Position numbers and translations under genes: made by a program | Source of the DNA: a bacterium | GTDB lineage: Bacteria; BMS3Abin14 | DNA: 5,806 nucleotides | Direction: 5' to 3' | Assembly (NCBI GenBank): GCA_020350725.1 | Contig: CP070719.1 | Location: 1,038,136 to 1,043,941 of the forward strand | Part shown: positions 1 to 5,450 of the stretch, piece by piece | Numbering within the stretch: position 1 is the first letter of the stretch | Layout of the letters: every line of letters starts with the position of its first letter | Notes under the pieces: model-generated | What the model saw: the letters and a program-made list of their open reading frames with translations, nothing else | Database searches by the model: none | What the model was told of the DNA's origin: nothing

Positions 1-21
1 ATTCGTGATCAGTTAACGAAT

Positions 22-147
22 CCAAAATCCAAAGTACTAAGTGATGTGTGATAAGTAACAGCTCAGTATACTTATCTCTTATCACTTATCTCTTAGAACT
101 CTATATCCTTCCCTCCTCTGGACGCTGGCCTCTGGCCTCTGGACTCA
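22..147. repeat. Degenerate heptanucleotide (period-7) repeat array, left copy
   Basis: The sequence can be cut into consecutive 7-mers from about 22 to 147 with related neighbours and no loss of phase. Examples are CCAAAAT and CCAAAGT at 22-35, CTTATCT and CTTATCA at 71-84, and two identical GGCCTCT units at 127-140. The consensus drifts along the array, from an A-rich form through a TTATC form to a CTCTGG form. Parts of it reappear inverted at 5365-5399 and 5450-5519. No reading frame here resembles a protein. The periodicity is directly visible; its function is unknown. It is probably a member of a dispersed intergenic repeat family. Confidence 0.75.
37..96. repeat. Long imperfect palindrome with 16-nt loop, left copy
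   Basis: Arms at 37-58 and 75-96 are inverted copies of each other, matching at about 17 of 22 positions, around a 16-nt centre at 59-74. The centre is the exact reverse complement of the loop of the right-hand copy (5476-5491). As RNA or cruciform DNA this could form a hairpin. It lies beyond the dprA 3' end and could act as a terminator or mRNA 3'-end stabiliser, but it has no typical U tract. The role is inference. Confidence 0.6.
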
Positions 148-233
148 TTTCTCCCCGCGTCCGTTCCTCGTTCCCTCTGGACGCTGGCCTCTGGACCCTG
201 GACTCATTTCTCCCCGCGTCCGCCTTTCGCCTT
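116..233. repeat. 59-bp tandem duplication
   Basis: Two adjacent units, 116-174 and 175-233, begin with the same 20 bases (CTCTGGACGCTGGCCTCTGG) and share a second identical block at 141-163 and 200-222. They diverge mainly in their last 10 or so bases. Each unit is itself made of CTCTGGA-like heptamers. The reverse complement of the inner part, about 166-205, matches 5365-5401 with only a few differences. Confidence 0.8.
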
Positions 234-257
234 CTCTGTCTCCTCAATGGTTTGCTT

Positions 258-286
258 GTAAAACAGACTCCTCCTTCATTTGTCAA
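258..286 (-). promoter_or_regulatory. Possible weak promoter reading leftward, downstream of dprA
   Basis: On the minus strand there is a perfect TTGACA -35 hexamer (281-286), but 17 bases further the -10 position is only TTTTAC (258-263), a poor match. An AAGGAGG purine block lies in the spacer with no start codon at a useful distance. If real, it would serve a gene left of position 1, read through the repeats. The rest of 234-332 shows only a GAGGTACCTC palindrome (323-332) next to the dprA stop. Confidence 0.18.
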
Positions 287-332
287 CCCTTTTGTGCCCG
301 GGTCGGCAGGTCGGATCGCCTTGAGGTACCTC

Positions 333-1172
333 TCAGACCGGGGAATAAGTCCCCCCGGGATCCTTGCGGACGGCTCCCTCCAGTTCCAGGCGCGTCAGCT
401 CCGCCAGCACCCGGGAGAGGGGCCACCCCATCGATCGTGCGATCTCGGCGGGCAGTTTGGGGCCGGAGACGAGTTGTCCTGCCAGCCCCACGGGAGCGGT
501 GCGCCTCGAAGGCTGGTGTCCGATGCTCAGGTGATCCAGGATGTCGGCGGCGTCCGCCACCGGAGGAGCGCCATCCCTGAGAAGGGCCAGGGGACCGGCG
601 GAGAGGGGGCAGTCGACTCTGCCGGGAACGGCCATGACTTCCCTGCCCTGGTCGAGGGCCCACCTCGCCGTGATGAGGGATCCGCTTTTCGACCCCGCCT
701 CCACGACCACTACCCCCAGGGCGAGGCCGCTTATGATGCGGTTGCGTCTGGGAAAGTTCGCCGGCAGGGGGGGAGTGCCCTCCGGGAACTCGGTCAGGAG
801 TGCCCCCCGGGCCGGGATCCGCTCACGAATTCCTCTGTGCCCTTTGGGATAGTCCACGTCCAATCCGCACCCTAAAACCGCAAGGGTGCGGCCTCCGGCG
901 TCGAGGGCGCTCTCGTGAGCTGCAGCGTCTATGCCGCGGGCCATGCCGCTGACAACCGTCAGGCCCATCTGGACCAGTTCCCTGGCCAGCTTCCGTGCCA
1001 TGTGGATCCCGTAGGGTGTCGGTGTGCGCGATCCGACTATGGCAACGGCCGCGGCGTCGCGGGCAAGCAGCTGTCCGGCGCAGTAAAGGGGGTCGGGCGG
1101 GTGCAGGAGATCTTTCAGGAGAGCAGGGTAGGCCGGGCAATCGGGGCGAAGGGTATCCACGCCGACGAGCAT
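333..1172 (-). CDS. DNA-processing protein DprA (Smf), short form without the N-terminal domain
   Basis: DprA binds single-stranded DNA entering by transformation, shields it from nucleases and loads RecA; it acts in the cytoplasm. Visible, numbering from a GTG at 1175: a YPALL entry segment at 16-20; the Rossmann-like core from about 43 with GSR (48-50), SGMARGID (76-83), FPRRNR (141-146), SGSLITA (164-170) and VPG (183-185); and a C-terminal winged-helix domain at about 225-280. It is about 279 residues, whereas many family members exceed 350. The missing part is the N-terminal SAM/helix-hairpin-helix-like domain, and the abutting rnr stop leaves no room for it. The ATG at 1172 is preferred: it overlaps the rnr stop as TGATG and has CGGGG seven bases upstream. 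The GTG at 1175 is the alternative. Overlap with rnr implies translational coupling. No topA, a frequent dprA neighbour, follows; the repeats do. A family loop usually carrying Asn reads SAGPLALL here. Confidence 0.93.
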   Translation of the reverse strand: MLVGVDTLRPDCPAYPALLKDLLHPPDPLYCAGQLLARDAAAVAIVGSRTPTPYGIHMARKLARELVQMGLTVVSGMARGIDAAAHESALDAGGRTLAVLGCGLDVDYPKGHRGIRERIPARGALLTEFPEGTPPLPANFPRRNRIISGLALGVVVVEAGSKSGSLITARWALDQGREVMAVPGRVDCPLSAGPLALLRDGAPPVADAADILDHLSIGHQPSRRTAPVGLAGQLVSGPKLPAEIARSMGWPLSRVLAELTRLELEGAVRKDPGGTYSPV

Positions 1173-3328
1173 CACCGAGCCCCGTTTTCGGCGGGCTCGA
1201 AATCGATATGGCGGCGAGAGGTGTCCACCCTGACCACCCTCACACGGATCATGTCCCCGATCCTGAAGGTTCTTCCCGTGTGCTCCCCAACCAGCATCAG
1301 ACGGTCTTCCCGGAAATGGTAGTAGTCGTCGTGGAGGGAGGTGAGCCTGATAAGGCCCTCCACGAAGTATTCCTGGAGTTCCACGAAGACCCCGAAGGAT
1401 GTGATCCCGGAAATGATGCCGTCGTATTCCTCACCGAGACGGTCCTGCATGAACCGGGCTCTGTACAGGGCGAGGATATCCCACCCCGCCGTCTCGGCCC
1501 TCCGCTCGGTGTCGGTGACGTGGGCGCAGATCCCCTCCAGTCCGATGTCCTTGACCGGTCTGTCATAATCCAGGATCCCCTTGACGATCCGGTGGACAAC
1601 GAGATCGGCGTAGCGTCTGATGGGGGACGTGAAGTGGGTGTAATCCTTAAGGGCCAGACCGAAGTGCCCCTTGGCTACGGCCGAGTACTCCGCCCTCATC
1701 ATGGAACGGAGGATGACGGTGTTCAGAAAGCGCTCACGGACCGATCCCCTGGCATCATCGATGATTTTCCTGAGGGATTTCGGGGACCGAAGCCTGACGG
1801 CGGCAGGGGCGTAACCGACCGCCCGCAGGACGCTGTTAAGCTCCTCGATCTTCTCGCCCGCCGGAGGATCGTGGACCCGGAAAACACCGATGGATCCGGC
1901 CTCCCGGAGTATGGCGGCCACGACTTCGTTGGCCACGAGCATGCACTCCTCCACGATCCGGTGCGACGTGTACCGCTCGGCCCGGTAGATGTTCTCCACC
2001 TGTCCCATGCAGTCGAGAACGATCTCGGGCTCGGGAAAATCGAAGTCGAGGGCGAACCGTCCCTGCCTTCTCCGGTTCAGGCGGCCGAACGCGTCCAGGA
2101 GAATCTCTATGCTGCCCAGGACACCGCTGTCCGCCGCCGAAATCGGGGTCCCTCCGCCAAGGTGATCTTCCACCTCCTTATAGGTCAGCCTGGCTGAACT
2201 GCGGATGACGCTGGGATAGATCCTCCTCCGGACGGGATTTCCCCTCCCGTCGACCTCGATTTCGCAGGTAAAGGCAAGCCTGTCTTCCTCCGGCTTGAGG
2301 CTGCACAGATCGTTGGACAGTCTCTCGGGCAGCATGGGTATGACCGAGTCGGGAAAATAGACCGAGTTTCCCCTCCTCAGGGCCTCACGGTCGAGGGGGG
2401 ATCCCGGTCTGACGAAGTGGGAGACATCAGCGATGGCGACGAAGATCCTGATCCGTCCATCTTCGACCCTTTCGGCGAAAACGGCATCGTCGAAATCCCG
2501 GGCCCTCGCCCCGTCGATGGTCACAAAAGGAAGATCCCGAAGATCCTCACGCCTCCTATGATCCCGCTCAGGGACCTCGCTTCGCAGGGAGCCGGCGGCC
2601 TTCATGGCCGCGGGGGGGAAACGATGGGGTATGCTGTGGGTGTGGATGACGGCCTGGGTCTCGGTTCCCGGATCCGACGGGTAACCGAGGATCTCGACCA
2701 CTTCACCCCTTGCCGGACGTCCCTCCCCACCGTAGTCGGTCAGACGAAGGACGGCCAGGTGCCCCGGCTGGGCCTTTCCCTCGGCGCCCGGCCCGATAAG
2801 GATATCGCCTCCCAGCCGGGAATCGTAGGGAACCCCAAAGGATATCCCGCCCCTTCGCCTGTAGTGGATCACGATCTCCCTGTGGGCTCTCTCCACCACC
2901 CGGATCACCTTGCCCAGCGGCCTTCCCTGGCCGTCCCTGCCCTCCACCCTGACCACAACCCTGTCGCCGTTCATCGCTGTTTTCAGGTGCGCCGGGCCGA
3001 TGCCGACTTCCTCGTCACCGCCCTCGGGGATCAATATACCATTCCCCATCTGGGTGACCCTCAATGTCCCGGTCCTCAGGTGGATCCTCGCGGGAGCCGT
3101 AATGCGGCCCCCTTTGATCCGGATGACGGACCCGGATCTGATCAGGGAAGCCAGCGTCCGATTGAAACTGGCTCTCTCTTTGCGCTGGATGCCCAGGGAG
3201 TCGGCCAGTTCGTCCGGCAGAAGGGGCCTGGTCGACTCACCGCGGAGGAATCCGAGGATCTTGTCCCGGTCCTGCTTTCCGGTTCGCGGGGCCCTGGCAG
3301 GGGGTCTGCGCGAGTATCTTCTTGACAA
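1172..3328 (-). CDS. rnr: Ribonuclease R (RNB-family 3'-5' exoribonuclease)
   Basis: RNase R degrades RNA processively from the 3' end, including structured mRNA, rRNA and tmRNA-tagged messages, in the cytoplasm. The 718 residues read, in order: a basic N-terminus; a winged-helix region at about 20-80; two cold-shock domains at about 83-265; the RNB catalytic domain from about 268 to 600; and an S1 domain at about 633-712. All four Mg2+-binding aspartates are present in TIDGARARDFDDA (D272, D278, D280, D281), and the HFTSPIRRYADLVVHR block (565-580) is intact. It is shorter than the E. coli enzyme (813) because it lacks the long Lys-rich C-terminal tail. The start is TTG at 3328: CGGAG lies seven bases upstream, an in-frame TAA lies six codons upstream, and no nearby ATG is in frame. 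It is the first gene of a two-gene unit with dprA. Confidence 0.97.
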   Translation of the reverse strand: MSRRYSRRPPARAPRTGKQDRDKILGFLRGESTRPLLPDELADSLGIQRKERASFNRTLASLIRSGSVIRIKGGRITAPARIHLRTGTLRVTQMGNGILIPEGGDEEVGIGPAHLKTAMNGDRVVVRVEGRDGQGRPLGKVIRVVERAHREIVIHYRRRGGISFGVPYDSRLGGDILIGPGAEGKAQPGHLAVLRLTDYGGEGRPARGEVVEILGYPSDPGTETQAVIHTHSIPHRFPPAAMKAAGSLRSEVPERDHRRREDLRDLPFVTIDGARARDFDDAVFAERVEDGRIRIFVAIADVSHFVRPGSPLDREALRRGNSVYFPDSVIPMLPERLSNDLCSLKPEEDRLAFTCEIEVDGRGNPVRRRIYPSVIRSSARLTYKEVEDHLGGGTPISAADSGVLGSIEILLDAFGRLNRRRQGRFALDFDFPEPEIVLDCMGQVENIYRAERYTSHRIVEECMLVANEVVAAILREAGSIGVFRVHDPPAGEKIEELNSVLRAVGYAPAAVRLRSPKSLRKIIDDARGSVRERFLNTVILRSMMRAEYSAVAKGHFGLALKDYTHFTSPIRRYADLVVHRIVKGILDYDRPVKDIGLEGICAHVTDTERRAETAGWDILALYRARFMQDRLGEEYDGIISGITSFGVFVELQEYFVEGLIRLTSLHDDYYHFREDRLMLVGEHTGRTFRIGDMIRVRVVRVDTSRRHIDFEPAENGAR

Positions 3329-3335
3329 GGTTTTT

Positions 3336-3340
3336 CTCCG
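3336..3340 (-). promoter_or_regulatory. rnr: Ribosome binding site fixing the rnr TTG start
   Basis: CGGAG on the minus strand stands seven bases before the TTG at 3328. The next in-frame ATG is at codon 94, inside the first cold-shock domain, and an ATG at 3359 is out of frame. The site therefore supports TTG initiation. Confidence 0.7.
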
Positions 3341-3372
3341 TGTTATAAGAACCGTTCATTAAATCCGTTTGC

Positions 3373-3412
3373 AAGATAAGGACCATTTCCATACCGTCAA
3401 GATACCGTCAAG
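3373..3412 (-). promoter_or_regulatory. Predicted sigma70-type promoter for rnr-dprA with duplicated -35 region
   Basis: On the minus strand, TTGACG (3395-3400), a 16-base spacer and TATCTT (3373-3378) give a reasonable promoter about 45 bases before the rnr start, with transcription expected to begin near 3366. The -35 hexamer lies in a perfect 11-bp tandem duplication (3391-3401 and 3402-3412), so a second TTGACG stands one helical turn upstream. The promoter backs directly onto the tRNA-Leu gene. It was found by eye. Confidence 0.45.
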
Positions 3413-3417
3413 AGCAT

Positions 3418-3504
3418 GCGAAAGTGGCGGAACTGGTAGACGCGCTGGGTTCAGGACCCAGTGGAGGCAACTCCGTGGGGGTTCGACTCCCCCCTTTCGC
3501 ACCA
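3418..3504 (+). tRNA. tRNA-Leu (anticodon CAG)
   Basis: The acceptor arms GCGAAAG (3418-3424) and CTTTCGC (3494-3500) pair fully, followed by an A discriminator and an encoded CCA (3502-3504). The anticodon stem CTGGG/CCCAG encloses the seven-base loop TTCAGGA, giving anticodon CAG, which reads CUG leucine codons. A long variable arm built on GGAG/CTCC marks a class II tRNA, as expected for leucine, and the T arm has the GTTCGA loop with a GGGGG/CCCCC stem. The gene is single, not in a tRNA cluster. No integrase or repeated 3' end next to it suggests use as an insertion site. I could not see a convincing promoter on this strand. Confidence 0.98.
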
Positions 3505-3511
3505 GGGAATC

Positions 3512-3541
3512 ACAAAGGCCCGTCAGGGGCCTTTGTCGTTT
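3512..3541 (+). terminator. Intrinsic terminator after tRNA-Leu
   Basis: A perfect 10-bp stem, ACAAAGGCCC (3512-3521) against GGGCCTTTGT (3527-3536), closes a five-base loop GTCAG seven bases after the tRNA CCA end. A short CGTTT tail follows. The U tract is brief, but the stem is strong and the position is right for ending the tRNA transcript. Confidence 0.8.
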
Positions 3542-3696
3542 AAGTATCCAGGTTCTTCTTTCCGGTGTTTCTTTTCCGGCTTCAGGTAACGGCACAGGGA
3601 TCTGGAGACATGGAGACGGTTCGATCGGGAACCGGAAGGCCGCCTTCCCTTGGGAATTCGTCATTCCACATTCCTTATCCCAAAAGGCGATCCAAC
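3542..3696. other. Intergenic region between convergent tRNA-Leu and HAD gene, with two adjacent hairpins
   Basis: No gene is visible here. Two small inverted repeats adjoin: CGGTTC (3617-3622) with GAACCG (3629-3634), and GGAAGG (3634-3639) with CCTTCC (3643-3648). Either could end the HAD transcript arriving from the right on the minus strand, but neither is followed by a T run on that strand, so they are weak terminator candidates. Confidence 0.35.
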
Positions 3697-4335
3697 TCAG
3701 CCCGCTCCCTCACCCTCCGGTCCGGTATCCGGATACTGGAATAGCCCGAGGGAATAGAGAACATCTCTGGCGTCACCGGCATCGGTGAAGAGGTAAGAAC
3801 GAATGCCGAAATCGGCTGCTCTTTCCACGTTCCCGGGATTGTCGTCGAAGAAAATCCCCTCCTCCGGAAAAATATTCATCCTCGCGCAGGCGATGCGGAA
3901 TATCTCCGGCTCCCGTTTTGAGAATCCCTCCTCGTAGCTGGAGATCACCCCATCGAAGCCCGACAGGAAGGCGTCCCTGCCGTCGAGCTCGTAAAGCCAA
4001 TTGGTCTGATCCGTAAGCAGGGCGACCGGGGTCGAGTGGCGGACCTCCTGGACGAGTGCCGCCATTTCCCTGTTTGGCTGGAAGGCCTTGAGAATTGACT
4101 CCCTTCTCGGGTAAAGATCCTGCTGGAGGCCTGTCTCCGAGGCGAGTTTGTCCCAGAAGATCCTCTCGGGAACCTCCCCTGTGACATATCCTGTGGAGAA
4201 GACCGAATCGGTGGCGATCCTGAAGAAATCCTCTCCATCGGTACCCACTTCCCTGGCGATGTCGAGGATCCCCCGCCTGAAACCCTCGCTGTAGTAGACG
4301 CCGCCGAAGTCGAAAAAGACCGTCTTGAAGAACAT
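3697..4335 (-). CDS. HAD-superfamily hydrolase (HAD-IA / YihX-like), substrate unknown
   Basis: The 212-residue protein shows a complete haloacid-dehalogenase-type fold signature. Motif I is FFDFGGV with the nucleophile D9; motif II is LLTD with T108; motif III is K140 in GFSKREPEIF; motif IV is FFDDNPGNV with D164 and D165. The helical segment between motifs I and II (about 15-95) is the cap. The residue two after the nucleophile is Gly, not the Asp of most HAD phosphatases; YihX-type members, which carry G in FDLGNV, share this, so hydrolase activity on a sugar phosphate or similar small phosphorylated compound is plausible but not shown. Motif III usually reads KPDP and here reads KREP. 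No signal peptide is visible, so it is probably cytoplasmic. The ATG at 4335 is right for the family because motif I follows at once; the ribosome site is weak. It is divergent from nfo. Confidence 0.88.
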   Translation of the reverse strand: MFFKTVFFDFGGVYYSEGFRRGILDIAREVGTDGEDFFRIATDSVFSTGYVTGEVPERIFWDKLASETGLQQDLYPRRESILKAFQPNREMAALVQEVRHSTPVALLTDQTNWLYELDGRDAFLSGFDGVISSYEEGFSKREPEIFRIACARMNIFPEEGIFFDDNPGNVERAADFGIRSYLFTDAGDARDVLYSLGLFQYPDTGPEGEGAG

Positions 4336-4368
4336 ACTTTAAGCTCGGTACCCCCTTAACGTGAGATC

Positions 4369-4398
4369 ATAATAATGTCCTATGATATCATATGTCAG
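4369..4398 (-). promoter_or_regulatory. Predicted promoter for the HAD gene
   Basis: On the minus strand CTGACA (4393-4398) and TATTAT (4369-4374), each matching five of six consensus bases, are separated by 18 bases. This would start transcription about 25-30 bases before the HAD start. The spacer contains a 12-bp palindrome, so a bound repressor could block it. Confidence 0.35.
4381..4392. promoter_or_regulatory. 12-bp perfect palindrome, candidate operator between HAD gene and nfo
   Basis: TATGATATCATA is fully self-complementary and lies in an AT-rich stretch of an otherwise GC-rich window, between divergent genes. Its left half, TATGAT, could also serve as the -10 box for nfo (weak -35 candidate TTAACG at 4356-4361, spacer 19). 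A site here would overlap promoters in both directions. AT-rich promoter composition alone could produce it. Confidence 0.35.
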
Positions 4399-4447
4399 CT
4401 TTCACGAGGGAGGATGGAATTGGCTGCTCTGGCATACCGCCCGTCGC

Positions 4448-4452
4448 AGGGG
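4448..4452 (+). promoter_or_regulatory. nfo: Ribosome binding site deciding the nfo start
   Basis: AGGGG stands eight bases before the TTG at 4461. The upstream in-frame ATG at 4392 lies in the palindrome and has no purine-rich site before it. Confidence 0.6.
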
Positions 4453-4460
4453 TCTGTACT

Positions 4461-5327
4461 TTGCTCATAGGGGCTCACGAGTCCATCTCCGGAGGGTTCT
4501 GGAAATCTGTCGTCAGAGCGGTCGAGGATGGCTGTGAGGTGATCCAGATCTTTTCCGGTTCGCCGAGCCGCTGGGAGGTCCCGGAGATCCAGTCCGGCGA
4601 GGCTGCCCTTTTCCGGAAGGAGTTGCGGAAAGCGGGCATGCGGACGGTCCTCGTCCACGGATCCTACCTCATCAACCCGGCATCTCCGGATCCGGACCAG
4701 TGGAGCAGATCCCTGACAGCCATGATCCGGGAATATGGAAGATGTCGAGCCGTCGGTGCGGATTTTCTTGTCGTCCACCCGGGATCCCATCGAGGTCAGG
4801 GCGCTGCCGGCGGCGTCGAGCGGTCAGCGGAGATGGTCCGAGGCGTTCTGACGGAATGGGAGGACGGCCCCATGATCCTTTTGGAGAACACCGCCGGCTC
4901 GGGGAGCACTCTCGGAGGGACCTTCCTCGAATTGGGGCGGATAAGACGGGCCTCGGGTTTCAGCGACAGGGTCGGATATTGTTTCGATACCGCCCACGCT
5001 TTTGCCGCAGGGTATGCCCTTTCCGGGGACGGAGGGATTCGGAGGGTACTCGACGAGGTTGACAGGGAAGCGGGATTGGACCTGGTCAAAGCTTTTCACC
5101 TGAACGACTCCGCCCGGGAGTTCGGATCCAGGGTAGACCGCCATGCCCGGATCGGAGAGGGCCTCATGGGCCTTGATCCCTTCAGAGAACTGGTGGCGGA
5201 TGCCGGACTGGCCGGCCTTCCCGGCGTCCTGGAGACGCAGCCCCTTCCGGTGCTTCACGGCAGGTACAGAGACCAGGTGGACCTGCTGAAAGGAATGAGA
5301 GTGAAAGGACGGATCCGGCCCCGGTGA
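4461..5327 (+). CDS. nfo: Deoxyribonuclease IV / AP endonuclease (endonuclease IV)
   Basis: Endonuclease IV cuts the backbone 5' of abasic sites and removes blocked 3' ends in base excision repair; it acts in the cytoplasm and binds three Zn2+. With the TTG start the protein is 288 residues, close to E. coli Nfo (285), and begins MLIGAHESISGG like the family. All nine metal ligands are present: H66, H106, E142, D176, H179, H213, D226, H228 and E258, each three below the E. coli number. Motifs include VHPGS (105-109), ENTAG (142-146), CFDTAHAFAAG (174-184), HLNDS (213-217) and DRHARIGEG (226-234). The metal-binding glutamate is in LETQ, where Pro commonly follows ET. An in-frame ATG at 4392 would add 23 residues unlike the family and lacks a ribosome site. 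The gene is monocistronic here and divergent from the HAD gene. Confidence 0.95.
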   Translation: MLIGAHESISGGFWKSVVRAVEDGCEVIQIFSGSPSRWEVPEIQSGEAALFRKELRKAGMRTVLVHGSYLINPASPDPDQWSRSLTAMIREYGRCRAVGADFLVVHPGSHRGQGAAGGVERSAEMVRGVLTEWEDGPMILLENTAGSGSTLGGTFLELGRIRRASGFSDRVGYCFDTAHAFAAGYALSGDGGIRRVLDEVDREAGLDLVKAFHLNDSAREFGSRVDRHARIGEGLMGLDPFRELVADAGLAGLPGVLETQPLPVLHGRYRDQVDLLKGMRVKGRIRPR

Positions 5328-5340
5328 AGCGCATCCGTCC
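5307..5340 (+). terminator. Weak hairpin overlapping the nfo stop codon
   Basis: GGACGGAT (5307-5314) and ATCCGTCC (5333-5340) are perfectly complementary across an 18-base loop holding the nfo stop codon. No T run follows, so it is a poor intrinsic terminator by itself. It is nevertheless the only stem close to the gene end. Confidence 0.3.
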
Positions 5341-5364
5341 AGGGGTCGGACCATGGAGAGAAAA

Positions 5365-5399
5365 GAGTCCAGAGTCCAGAGGCCAGGGTCCAGAGGGAA
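5365..5399. repeat. Heptamer tandem repeat of GAGTCCA type
   Basis: Five consecutive 7-mers are related: GAGTCCA twice, then GAGGCCA, then GGGTCCA, ending in GAGGGAA. This is the reverse-strand form of the CTCTGGA-type heptamers at 116-222. Confidence 0.8.
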
Positions 5400-5412
5400 C
5401 GCATGGAGAAGA

Positions 5413-5438
5413 GGGCGGCGGGGCGAGGGGGAGAGGGG
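5413..5438 (+). other. Putative G-quadruplex motif
   Basis: Four G runs of three or more bases (5413-5415, 5420-5423, 5427-5431 and 5435-5438) are separated by loops of four, three and three bases. This satisfies the usual G3+N1-7 rule on the plus strand. It lies between the two parts of the right repeat and has no equivalent in the left copy. Folding is a prediction only. Confidence 0.55.
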
Positions 5439-5450
5439 AAGGAATTTATA

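Noticed and set aside
22-233. CRISPR array
   Set aside because: There are no constant repeats alternating with unique spacers. The units are contiguous heptamers and a 59-bp tandem duplication, with no cas gene in view.
48-875. 275-codon open frame on the plus strand
   Set aside because: It runs through the repeat array and antisense to dprA, and its translation is low-complexity with no family resemblance. Long antisense frames are expected in GC-rich DNA.
995-3325. Long plus-strand frames (995-2197, 2417-3325) opposite dprA and rnr
   Set aside because: They are antisense to complete, motif-bearing genes and show no recognisable domains.
3418-3696. tRNA-Leu as a prophage or island attachment site
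   Set aside because: No repeat of the tRNA 3' end and no integrase are seen in the window.
3369-3788. 139-codon plus-strand frame across the tRNA
   Set aside because: It passes through the tRNA-Leu gene and its terminator, which cannot be coding.
4392-4460. Upstream ATG start for nfo
   Set aside because: The added 23 residues do not resemble family N-termini, there is no ribosome site, and the ATG overlaps the promoter palindrome.
333-5327. A novel defence or mobile system formed by DprA, RNase R, HAD and Nfo
   Set aside because: Each has a standard housekeeping explanation, they lie in at least three separate transcription units, and no toxin, sensor or effector domain is present.
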